NCBI RefSeq assembly: GCF_910589235.1
Contig: NC_060956.1
Location: 8,066,999 to 8,130,998, forward strand
Source: Vespa crabro
Lineage: Eukaryota; Arthropoda; Insecta; Hymenoptera; Vespidae
DNA length: 64,000 bases
Direction: 5' to 3'
Shown here: one piece after another, positions 1 to 11,449 of the stretch
How the letters are laid out: every line of letters starts with the position of its first letter
Position numbering within the stretch: position 1 is the stretch's first letter
Made by a program: the position numbers and the translations under genes
The notes under the pieces: generated by a model
Database searches by the model: none
The model's input: the letters and a program-made list of their open reading frames with translations, nothing else
What the model was told of the DNA's origin: nothing

Positions 1-643
1 CTATGTTATTTGTCCCTAAAAGATTTCAGAGAAAGTAATTATATAATATTTTCAGTTTTCACTTAAGAAATTAAATTACATAAAATCATCATTAAAGTAT
101 ATTAAAAGTATTATATGAATTAATAAATAAATTGATGTTATTGCAATTTTTCTCTCTTTTTTTCTTTGTCCTAATGACGTAGCGGAACATTGAATTTACA
201 GGATCGACTATTCCCTGTCGTCTAAAAAATCATAGTTCGGTCAGCAAACTGAAAAAAAAATCGAGAAGATCGAGTAGAAACGTTGTGAGAGAATTTCTTC
301 TTTGTATTCGGTGCATTCCCTGGTCCGAGATCGGGAAGGTAATTAAACGCGGAAACGAAGAAATGAGAATACTCCCAGATGCTTTTCCTTCTTTCAAAGG
401 TCATTAACCTTAGTTCGCAACAGCCTCGCGGGGGACGAAATGTATGCGTATAGTTTGGCTATCGGTGAGCAAGAACGTCCAATGGAATTTCGTCAAGATA
501 GAAATAGACAGAGATGGAGAAAAAAGATATCCTTCTCTCTCATGATTCTCTAGGTAGTAGAGAATATGTGTTTACCGTTTTGTGTTCGAACGTTCTCTCT
601 CTTTCTTTCTCCTCCTTCCTTTTTTGTTTCTCTCTAACTACGC

Positions 644-664
644 CTCTCTCTCTCTCTCTCTCTC
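644..664 (+). repeat. (CT)n
   Basis: Perfect CT run of 21 bp. Confidence 0.9.
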
Positions 665-790
665 AATCTCTCACGTGGATGGAATGGTTGTAACCTCACG
701 AAGAGGTTATAAACGCATTGACCCATGCGTGTCACCGTTATTCCCATCGATTTTTCTTCCCTCGAAAATCCCTTCTTCGGGCGAGCAAAT

Positions 791-880
791 GAAAGAGAGA
801 AAGAAGAAGAGAGAGGGAGAGAGAGAGAGAGGGAGAGAGGGAGAGAAAGAGAGAAAGAGAGAGAGAGAAGGAGAGAGAAA
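791..880 (+). repeat. imperfect (GA)n tract
   Basis: Purine-only stretch of GA units with GGGAGA and AAGA variants. Confidence 0.9.
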
Positions 881-2639
881 GCCGATGACTCCCATAAGAA
901 CGCGGCACGTACACGCTCACGACGACCGTGAGCCGGCTGAAAATGGATTCGAACGATGTGTACGATCGTTATTGGTTTACGATGCCATGGTTACGTCATT
1001 ATCTTATGTGTTACATGGGAAGCATCGGTCAGAGATTTTCCATAGAATGGAATCTTGCCATTCGCGTATCTGCATGATGGACGCTGCTCTTTCTTTTTCT
1101 TTCTACGGATTCTATCGATCCAGTGCGGCAATAAGTTATTCTTCTTCTCTCTCTAACATACTCAAAATTAATAGTACCTGTCAAGTAAACCCGTTATATA
1201 CATATAATGGAATGTTACTCTGCACTCTTTAAACCCACTAATTTTGCACGTGATGAAGGTAGATACTGCACTTATTGAAAATCGATCGAATTTTTAACCA
1301 ATCACTTGGTTTAGAACTTCCTTTTTGCGTAACGATAATGAATGATATTTCCAGGTCTACCAAAACTGTTTTCTAGTTTGTCCGATATCTCTCTCCGGTT
1401 GGAGCTTTCGTCAAATCACCAGATCTATGGAAGAAGAAACGCAAAGAAAATTGTGCGAACGACAAGATAGAAACGAGTTGCAGACCTTCCGAAAAGTTTT
1501 ACCTCTAATATTATCGAATGTACTAGACTTTTCCAAATACGTTTTACCGTATCTCAAGGGATTGCGTCTGATTTGAAGGGTTTCGAATCGATCCGAAGCC
1601 GTCATGGTTGCTAGCCGTTTTTCGGAGGATGATATAAACATCCATTTCGTTTCAGAAACGAGATTCGGTACCGTATCTATCGTTATACAAGATTTCCACT
1701 TTTGCCCTCAGCTATCACTGTCTAAATTGGATCTTAATACACTTGACTAGCTGGCACCTCCTAATCCGTAATAGGAACGTGATAAATCCCTATGTAATTT
1801 GATGTAGAAGCAAAATTTTTTTCAACCAGATGATCCATGTAATTTTTATCCTTCGTTTTTTAGTTATTTAGATTTATGTTACTATTGTTGAGAGATATTG
1901 AATAATTTTGCATTGTTTTTCCTTTTCAAGCAAAGACTTCAAGAGTTTTTCGCTTTCAAACAATTACGTAGAGAATAAAATCGACATCAATCGAGATAGC
2001 TTAGGGGAGTTTTCTTTCTGCAGCAGACCATGTTGACCATCTTCGTAGTCTCTTTCATAACTGTCGTTTCTACTCCACGATTCGAGATACCGTTAAAGTA
2101 AGCACGTTTTGCTCATTGGGAACGAAAGGTCTAACAACGTTAATAATAAGAAACGAGCTGTAGGTAGCCTGCTCTCAGCGAGTTATTCGCGGATTAGTTC
2201 ATGGAGGAAAGGAATACTTCAGTGCATCGAAGTGTCGTCGGCGTTTAAATATCCTATTTATCATATTCTAGCGGTTCATTGAATGTTGAGAAAGTGGTTT
2301 CATCTTGGAAGACTCTCTCTACTAATTACGTGCACTTGAATATATTTTACCGTGAATTTTAATGGCAAGACTATGTTTCTGACACGAATTCCTTGAAGAT
2401 TAATGTTCTTTTCATTATTCTTCTTAGGATGCCTCTCCATTACTGAAGGTCGGCAATCAACTTACTAAATTTCTTTTTGTCTGATACCAGTCTGAACAGT
2501 TCTGTAACCTTTCTAATGCTGACGATGAGTTAATAATCGGACGCTATGTTAGCATCTGGGTGTTAACGCTGGATACGCAATTCCGAAATTTATTGTTGAT
2601 CATTATATAATTAATTTGATTACATAATTAATTTTATTA

Positions 2640-2872
2640 TGAAATAACGTGTTCGTAATAATCAAATTTTTCTTTTGGTAGAACTGCATTAAAAAGTCTT
2701 TTCTTTCGTTTCTTATCCTCAATCCGAACAGTTTCCTAATAGTTCCCGGCATTTTTTTCAACATTTGCTTCAAAGTCATAATCAAGTTGATGTCTTCTTC
2801 TTTCATAAGATCGTATAATTCTTCTAGTTCTTTATAGAAATTCAGAATTTTCGCCAGGTATCTGTCCACCAT
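2640..2872 (-). pseudogene. LINE endonuclease fragment (APE type)
   Basis: On the minus strand ILNFYKELEELYDLMKEEDI, then NLIM, a short out-of-frame patch where GDFNAKVG is expected, KMPGTIRKLFGLRIRNERKD and FLMQFYQKKNLIITNTLFH. This order is the middle of an apurinic-type LINE endonuclease, the kind often annotated as craniofacial development protein 2-like in insects. In intact copies the pattern is DFNAKVG, then GLGIRNERGD, then NLIITNTLF. Both ends are lost and the catalytic DFN is destroyed. It is a different LINE type from the one at 45.8-55.6 kb. Confidence 0.7.
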
Positions 2873-4035
2873 AGGTGCATATTCTTTGATAATATTTAAC
2901 TTTTTGAGATTGATATTAAATGGAAATATTATAATTCAATTCGGAAGTGGAATGAAGTTAATAATAGTCTTATACAAGTGAAAATAATTTAGGATATGAC
3001 TCAAGTTTAATCTTGAATCTTTAGCGGAATAATAAATGATTTTTTCACTCTGAGTATTCTTTTTGCTATTACCCCACCATTTGGTTTCCTTCAGTTCTAT
3101 CACTTCAATTCCTTAGTAATTTATTTCCATAACTACAATTACATCGAGAATCTTTCCTTTTAGTAAAAACGTGTTTTCGACATTTCATTTTAAATTGTTT
3201 ACCATATCAAGCAGTCGTTTCGCTAAAGTTCATTGGAATATTTGTTTGTATGAAAAAAAATTTTCTTTTTTACTACCTATATTTGTAGGTCTTTCCTTAT
3301 TTTGTTATTGGTCAAGCACCATAGTACATTTATTATTATACGTAAAGTTTTAAATTGAAATTTTTCTAATCTTTCGATCGATTTCTAATCTAGAGATCGA
3401 TACTGAACCTAGAGTTCATAACTATAAGTCCATAATAGTTTTAAGATACACTTATACAATGTTAATTTGCCATTTAACGAGATCTTGGATTTGGATCCTA
3501 GTAATCCATACATTTTATTTAACTACGCTCCAAGTTGTTTTCTCTTTTGCCGTAGTTTCTGACATTTCCCTATCAATCTGTTCTCGTTATAAATATCAAT
3601 TAATTTTAGAATACTATTTGATTTTAGAGATTATTAAGATTAATAAATTTATTACTATATTCATGTTAGTCATTAGTTAAATTAGCATACTCTCAAGAAT
3701 TTCAAAGGACAATTTTCTTGTATATCTGGATTTGAATTTGATATTAGTTTTATATTGTCATTTTTAGCTGCTTGTGCATATAACATTTGAATTCACATAG
3801 CTTTTTGTGATTGCACGAAAGTAATTGCGTTACTATATTTTATTTTTTCTCTGATTTCTGGGAATTTTGTTTCAATCAATTGCTTTTGTATCATACACCC
3901 TTTATAGTTATTGGCATGGTTTCTTGAATAATTGTAGCATTTCGCTTCCTAGCTTCTACTTTTCGAACTGCTATTCGATGAAACGTTCGCCTGACATTTT
4001 ACGTAACAAGATGTTTTATTTACAGTAACTTTTAT

Positions 4036-4086
4036 ATGTCCGTATATTTTGATGTCCGTATATTTTGATGTCCATATATTTTGATT
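4036..4086 (+). repeat. 16-bp tandem repeat, about 3 copies
   Basis: Unit GTCCGTATATTTTGAT at 4038, 4054 and 4070, with one base change in the third copy. Confidence 0.85.
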
Positions 4087-5349
4087 GATAACATATGCAT
4101 TGTGATATGACTTTTTTTTATATAACTGTTTTATGTTAATAACTACTAGGTTGTTGGAATTTTTATCCGTCTGTTTAATATGTCAAATATTATCTTGTGC
4201 TTTCGTTGTTCTATCGCATTCTTGATTTTTTCTGTATTTGTAGAATGCAAATCTCTACTTATTCTTTTGAAAGATTTTAATTATTTAATTTGGTAAGAAT
4301 TGAATTCCCTTTTTCTCTAATTCGTTAAAAATTAATAATTACTTTTTTGAGCTAGTTAAATCCATTTTTAATCACTTTTGATTGACTTTTCCGATTTTTC
4401 TAACTGATTCCTTCTGAGTACCTTATTTTTAGAAATACTTAGCTTATCATCTAAGAAATATGCCAAGGATAATAAGTTCGCTTCCTACCGGATAAGAATA
4501 TTACCCCTGATTCTGATTGATTTAAAATTTAATAATAAGTTTAAAATATTACCAAGTAAGGTCTGACTAACGTACATTCACATACGCAGCGAACTGTTTG
4601 AATTTATATATATTTATAATTGATTATAATTATAATTGACTCGATAATCGTTTCATTTTAGAAATCCTTCTTATCTCTTTTTTTTTTGTACTTTTTTTTA
4701 AAAAAGTCGATTTTTGTATCTTTCTGTAAATTAAATAAAATAAGAAGGTTTACAAAATTTACGAATGAGGAAAATGTTATTGAGTATAGCCTGATGTGCA
4801 AAGGTTCCACGTAGCAAAAATGAAGTTTCTTCTGATTTTCTAATACAGTAAGCATTTGCTCTAGTCCGTCAAGGTATTCCCATAGTCCGTGGGCTTCTCT
4901 CTTGACCGACTCTTTCCCAATTCAACTAGCGAGCTGTAAAGAGGCACGCTCGACTCGTCGCCGAGATCGGCACGGCCAGCCAATCTAAATGAGTGCAGAC
5001 ACCGTGCGAGTTGTCATGCGGACTCCGTGGGTCCGTGCCTTCACGCGTGACTGCCCCGACTGACTCCTCTTCTCTTCTCTTCACTAGCACACTCGGAAAC
5101 GATTCTTTTTCTGCGGACAGAAGAGCTCGCGCGCACTTCTCGTGAGAACGGCGCTGATACGTTCTCTCAATTCTACAGGCGCTACATCGTGAACTTGCCG
5201 ATTGAGGAGTGCGAGAGGAGAAGGAGGTTGAAGACGTCGCGAAAAATTTTCGTTCTCCTTTTACCCTCACCGTTGTCCAAGAATACCTGCTGACTGGGAT
5301 AACAAGCCTCGTGCGATACAAGTCCATACATATGTATATCGTATGGACT

Positions 5350-5373
5350 CACACACACACACACACACACACA
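5350..5373 (+). repeat. (CA)n microsatellite
   Basis: About 12 CA units followed by TATAT. Confidence 0.9.
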
Positions 5374-5784
5374 TATATTTCGTGATATTTCATGACATGT
5401 GGGCGCCACTTTATCGGTGAACAGGAGACACCAAAACAATAAAAATTATTTATATAAGCACGTGGCCAATTTGACCTTGTGTCCGAGTTAAACCAATTGA
5501 AATAATAAGAATAGTAGCAATAGAGAATATCGGATATATGATAAGTGGAATAGTTTTGCGACAGCAATTGCTTTATCCGTATAATGTTTTATGGGTACAG
5601 TCACTTAAGTACGAAAATTTTCTTTCAAGAGTCAAGTTTTGTACTTGATTTCTATATGAACAAAAATAGGAATTATTTAATAATAATTTTTGTCCACACT
5701 TCTTTCAATATATTTAATGAATTGTAAATGATTTACAATATGAAACAAGATATATTATTATTGTTGCAAAAGCGGTCAATACAT

Positions 5785-5912
5785 ATTAAATATATATTTA
5801 CAATTTTGCGATATAAATAAAATATATATTTATAATTTTGTGATATAAATAAAATATATATTTCTAATTTTGTGATATAAATAAAATATATATTTCTAAT
5901 TTTGTGAGCATT
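5785..5912 (+). repeat. 32-bp AT-rich tandem repeat, about 4 copies
   Basis: ATTTTG(C/T)G recurs at 5803, 5835, 5867 and 5899, exactly 32 bp apart, each followed or preceded by ATATAAATAAAATATATATTT. Copies 3 and 4 are the most alike, sharing TTTCTAATTTTGTG. Confidence 0.88.
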
Positions 5913-6236
5913 TTTAAAAATATATGATCAGGGAACCGAGAATATTTCCAAGGAATTGAGATTTAGATGAAAGAATTAAAGAACAAGTATTTGAAACTAT
6001 ATATTTAAAATAAAAACTGTATTCTTATTGCAGTAATATTATTTTAACTGATATTTTTTTTCCAAAAAAAAAAAAAACAAAGTCTTCTATAATTGCAATC
6101 ATAAGTTTGTCCCTTTCATAAGAGAACAATCAACGCCAAAATAATTTTCAGTTCTGTTATTTTAAAAGTAAATTTAAGTTATTTTTACGAAAATAACCTA
6201 GAAATTAGAAATATTAATAAAAGTTACATGGGATTA

Positions 6237-6318
6237 ATTTAACCCTTTGACAGCTATGGACACATATATGCGTCTAGCAAAGGCTATCAATATGGCCTAT
6301 GGACGCATATATGTGCCC
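6237..6318 (+). mobile_element. piggyBac-like terminus with subterminal inverted repeat
   Basis: TTAA followed directly by CCCTTTGACAGC is the form of a piggyBac-type end at its TTAA target. Just inside lie two 17-bp arms (6258-6274 and 6302-6318) that are reverse complements with one mismatch around GACxCATATATGxGTC. No second TTAA-bounded end was found, so it may be a fragment or solo end. Confidence 0.4.
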
Positions 6319-7275
6319 GGTGAAGGATTTGATTGTTTACTGTTGTTTCATATCAAGGAAAATATGCTCTGTGGAATAATAGATTGGTACGATTAACTCA
6401 CGCTTATTTAGATTTTTCTAACTAATTCTTTCTGATTTCGAACGTGAGTGAAGAAAGGAATAAATATACGCAGGACGTAACACATACTTCAATAAACTTT
6501 TGTTAAAAAAAACTGATAATTCGTTAAGCCTTTTTTCTTCTCTCACAAAATCAGTGATTCGGAACATCTTTAAATATCATTTTAGATAAATATAATATCA
6601 CAAATTAAACATTAATATCAATTTTAATAAAATTATATCTAACTTGAAATTTAAAAATAAAAGAAAGATTGAGGCCTTGGAGAAATAATATTTATTGTTA
6701 GTTTTCTCTTTAACATTTTCTAATGGTTTTGACTAAAAGAAAAAGCTAATTAAAACTTGCATAACAATAAGATAAAATAATAACTACCAAAAACAAATGA
6801 GAAACGCCCTTTAAATACAAAAATATATTCGTTTTATATGCACACTTATCAATTACTTGATTAGCCCGCATTAATTTCACTTCAAACTCATTCATTCGAT
6901 TCAAGCAAATAATTTTAACATCTGGAAATCAAGAATTAACTTGAGACAAAGTTTAATGACAAAGTTTAAAACTGTTATTGATATCAGTAACTAATGTAAA
7001 TTAATTACAACACGTAAAAATTATATATAATTCTAAAACAATTTTGTGACGGGTTTTTGTAATTTGAATTTTAGATTTATAGCAGCAGAAAACTGAACAC
7101 TTCTTACTTGTAAAATAATTTTTGTAAATGAATACATTACTTTGCTCATTTTTCATTATTTTCCTTTTTGTATTAAAAATATAATCCAATTTAACGTTAA
7201 TTAAAGTATATTACATAAGAACAAAAAATTCCTATTTTTATAGAATCACCATCCTGCAGATCTCTGTTATTATTA

Positions 7276-7480
7276 TTTATCGATGAAGATGGATTTACCA
7301 AAGAAGGAGTCGTAAATTTCATAACATTAGACTAGAAAAAAGATCCACGTGCTATTCATCAATCATGACATTAAAGATAATTCAGCATCAATGTATAGAC
7401 AAATATACTTGACGACTATCTAATTGGTCCTGTTTTTCTTGATGAGAGGTAAACAGGTTAATCTTACCTAGATTTTCTCA
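7276..7480 (+). pseudogene. DDE transposase relic (IS630/Tc1-mariner-like)
   Basis: In one plus-strand frame: FIDEDGFTKEGVVNF, KKDPRAIHQS, FSINV, then TNILDDYLIGPVFLDER and SYLDFLKN, broken by at least six stops. The family pattern is (F/T)DE..FxxxG...N, NPHA, FSVNVWxGIxGDxLIGPxFLPxR and YLxFL. The first catalytic aspartate (FIDE) is present; the segments with the later acids are not recognisable. The fragment is about 70 residues of a roughly 350-residue protein. Confidence 0.65.
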
Positions 7481-8569
7481 AAAACTAGTTGATGATATAG
7501 CAGTTATTGCAAAACTCTTCCAACTGCCGTATGCTCAACGCTCTTTACTGCCTGTATCCTTATTTTTCAAATAGCTTTAACTCGTAAACAAGATTAAATG
7601 AGGCATATGTTTATATGGACACTATTCATTTTTTTATCTCCTGCCTACTGATAATGTGACGCTTACATGTTACGAAATACTCTGTATATACAAATTTTCT
7701 AATTTATGTATATCTATGATCATAATGTAACTATACGTATAAATTTATCGATACTGATAAATTTACTAATAAAACATATTTTTTGCAAATATATTTTTCA
7801 TATTATAATTATATGATGTCGTTTATTGAAATGATCTGAAGAATTTTATAATTATCAATTTTCTTTAACTTCAAGAATATAATTATTTTATTCATTTTCA
7901 ATCATTAGAAATACATTAAAAATGTTCTTGTTGAAAGCAGTTTACATGCAAACACACGAAGGGATCTTTCCAATATTGAGCGGCAAACGACGATGTCTAG
8001 TAGGCGTGAACGTTTACGATAAGAAATGTCGCATAAAACGTAACAGAAGTGCCATTTCGAGTTGACAGGAATCGGACGATTCAATTAAAGATGTTTGACG
8101 AGACGTAAATGTCCATGGAATAAAATCGGCATAGATAAAACCGATTTAAAGCAACAATAAGTATGGTTTTGTAATTTATAGTTAATGTACTATGACAAAA
8201 ATGTAAAATTCGATAATGTGATGCGTTTGATGTGGTAACGATCGAAGGCGTGGCGAAGGCAGGCAGATGATATATTACAACGAAGTTGTGCGTCTTGAAA
8301 ATTGAGAGATACGAGACGTTTGAAGCGCTACTGCCCGTGTCCAAGGCAAACTGTGTATTATGTATGTATGTACGTATATACGTGAAATATTGAAAGGACA
8401 AAAAAACGAGCGTGATATAAAGAATCGAAAATCGTAGGGTTGAGATTGTAAGAGCTGTTGAGTTATCTAGCTTTGTTCTGAGTCTGCGTTGTCTAGCGTT
8501 ATTTATCTTGTATCGTTGGGTTCTATAGCGTTGTTTCATGTTGTTATATTAATGTATACGTATCCGTCT

Positions 8570-8572
<3 letters not shown>

Positions 8573-8647
<75 letters not shown>

Positions 8648-8656
8648 GTGTGTGTA
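8573..8656 (+). repeat. (TA)n microsatellite, interrupted
   Basis: TA units with a GATGGATA interruption at about 8611 and a TGTG end. Confidence 0.9.
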
Positions 8657-10176
8657 TACTCAGTTTTTCTTGTTTTATATTGCAACACTGTCCGGTTATT
8701 GACAAATCATTCAATCTTTCTAATAAAAACTTTCCATAGCAGTTAATAATGATATGAATGTGTAAGAACGTTACAAAATACTGTATTGAAAACAATAATT
8801 CAGGAATATATAACATAGTTGCAATAACCGGTTGCGTCTAGGTTGCGTAGAATATCGAAACGGTTAAAACAAGGTTCCTAGTTACGTAAGAAATAGTTAG
8901 TAAGAAATATTTATGATATCAGTTTTTGAATAATTTCTTTATAAATTCTGTTAAGTCTTTGATACTCCAGGTATCATATTTATTTCGTAAAGTGTATATT
9001 TATTTATATGAAATTAAGATGACGCGATCCGAATATTATCGAGCCGAGTTTACGTAAGAGTCTTCCTAGAATTGAAGAATCCGGATATCCCTCCGTGAAG
9101 TCTGTCAAAGCGGCGATTAGTAGAAAACGGCGATTAATGATTCTCATATAATCACTGTGACCTGTCTCGATCTTGCATGCAGGGTTACATGCATGATTTA
9201 CGGCAGTCGACTCATCGTATAGATTCGTACTGGACCTAAGCAGAATTACGGAACGAGCATTAAGAAATCTTTTATGTATATAAAAGAAATATAACTCATT
9301 TTTATAATTTGATTGTCGTCTCGCTCATTTCGTTTCCATTATAGTTTGACAATAATTTCGAGAAAAGGAAAAGAAAATGTCTCCACAATTTTCTACAGAA
9401 GATAATATAAGAATAGAAAGGAAATTATCGCGCAGAACAAGTTGCATCGTAATATTTGAAACACACAATACTGATAGATACTTGCAAAAAGATTATCGAT
9501 ATCTTTCATTTCAAGAATTATTAATTATTTTATAGAATTATTTTCTAGACTGAATATCGAGATCAGTGTAGAAGAGAACGAAATAGAATAGGGATTCCTC
9601 GGCCTTTTGTGCTCATGAGTTTGATTCACTAGAGCATTATATACGAACAATACGCATAAAAGCGATCTGATTCTAAGCTATGACTTATGGTCACAGCTCT
9701 TATATCTTGAATAAATAATGTACCACTAGGCATTCTTTTTTTCTAATCGATTAATTCGACAAATATTCTAAAAACTATTACTTCGTTATATAGAAATTTT
9801 TTTTATTCAAATCTATTCTTTTTGTACAAATTTGTGGATAAAACAAAATAAGATCAAATGTTTAATATATAAAAAGTCTTCATACTGAACTAAAATTTAA
9901 AAGTTTAGGCGTTTCCAATAATACAAAATGTTAAACAAGAATAACAATAAACTAACTGTTTACAAATTCGTACAAAAGAATGTAAAGCATAAGAACATAA
10001 AGCGTGCCGATTCGCACTTTAAGCGTATACAAACTTTACTTCTCTAACAAAGAGTCTTTTGCAACATTTAAACTTCACGACGTAATACTCACAATTACAT
10101 AAACAAGTTGTTTCTTTTCTTTGAAAATATCATCATCGTGTCAATAATCCGAATCCTGAAAGAATAACCGGATAAA

Positions 10177-11002
10177 GATCAATTCACACATTTCAGTTCA
10201 CTCACCGTTTCGTCTTCATTCCGATTGTATGGCCACCGTAATTTTAACGCTATTGTATGTAATGTAAATGTATACATTCACACATTTCCAGTTTAGTTAC
10301 TGAGTAGTGAATTCAATATTAGAATTCTGATAATCTCTTTTGTTTACGGACAAAAGAGATTTTCGATCGCTCCATCCTTTTTCACTTTTTAACATTTTCG
10401 TAATCCACAGAATAGAATCTTCAGACATGTTAATTTCGTATTGTTTCACGCACATTATCTTTCCTTTAAAAGTAACATTTCAGCTGTTACTTTAATAAAA
10501 TTTTTTTGTGGTTAGCTCTAGCTTATTTTGTCAAATACATTTTTGACATAAAAATTTCCCCCTTTAAATCTCTGGAATCATGTTATACACGTTGAATCAT
10601 CTGCAACATCGACTTCATATACAGTACAAGCTTTACATGAGTTTGCGATGTATCTTTACTTTTTTGATAATAAAAAAGCAAATATGACAAAAATATTCTT
10701 TATTTCCTGACATGTTTAAAATTTCACAGTATTACGGTAGTTTTATAGAATGAAAAATAATTTTCCGCTCTCTTCCCTTTGTGCCGTACGACAGATAAAA
10801 AACTCCAAGTTATCAGAATTCTGTCAGTCATTTCAAAAACAACCTTCCTTGACGACAATTTTGAACAATCTCGGACATAATGAAAATATGACTAATCATT
10901 ATATTCTGAATTGAAACAGAAAAATGTGTCAACATGTACAATTTCATACAATAATGTTAAAATCACTGTGGCCAGAGACTCAATTGAAATGTGTGAATTG
11001 AT
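10177..11002. mobile_element. candidate non-autonomous DNA element with inverted arms
   Basis: ATCAATTCACACATTTCAGTT at 10177 is mirrored as AATTGAAATGTGTGAATTGAT at 10982-11002 (one mismatch over about 21 bp). No transposase similarity lies between them and no target duplication was confirmed, so this may be chance or an internal repeat of a larger element. Confidence 0.35.
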
Positions 11003-11410
11003 GTTTTTTTACTTGTAATTTTTTATCCATGGAGAAAGGAGATTTTTAATCTCTCAATGAAGAATAATCTTTTACGCTTTCCACATTCATAGAATAGGAT
11101 TCGTATAATCTGACTGATATATGTGAGTATAAATAGCTGAAACTAAACTGTAACTAAAAAAGTGATTGCTGATTGAAGTGAAATTTAGGAATTTTCTTTA
11201 ACGCTACGTCTACATTGCAGTCACACGTACACACACAAAATCAGTGACTAAAACTAATTGATTATAATTAACCATAACTAAAATTAACACTTATTTTCTA
11301 TAAACAGAAATTTATCTTTTATTTATATATTGAACGATGAAGAAAAACAAAATAAATTGACAAAAAGAATGTATCAAAAAAGCAAGGAACATGCAATTTC
11401 AATGATCAAA

Positions 11411-11449
11411 AAGAAAGAGAGAGAGAAAGAGAGAGAGAAAGAGAGAAAG
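11411..11449 (+). repeat. imperfect (GA)n tract
   Basis: Mixed GAGA and GAAAGA units. Confidence 0.85.

Larger units (their letters stand above)
1..2600. other. downstream flank: no gene seen
   Basis: CT repeat at 644-664, imperfect GA tract at 791-880, and a mixed-composition stretch around 890-1090. Long open frames here are produced by the GA/CT repeat. No exon with family similarity. Confidence 0.6.
2880..7230. other. AT-rich flank with tandem repeats and one CpG-rich patch
   Basis: Holds a 16-bp tandem repeat (4036), a CpG-rich patch (4860-5330), (CA)n (5350), a 32-bp tandem repeat (5785) and a piggyBac-like end (6237). No coding similarity in the rest. Confidence 0.6.
7490..11340. other. 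AT-rich flank, no gene seen
   Basis: (TA)n at 8573 and a candidate element with inverted arms at 10177-11002. A run of short minus-strand frames at 8.1-8.8 kb has no motif. Confidence 0.6.

Noticed and set aside
582..1232. 216-codon plus-strand frame
   Set aside because: It is kept open by CT and GA repeats; no domain is recognisable.
3170..4730. Nuclear copy of mitochondrial DNA, suggested by very AT-rich hydrophobic frames
   Set aside because: No mitochondrial protein motif could be read in any frame.
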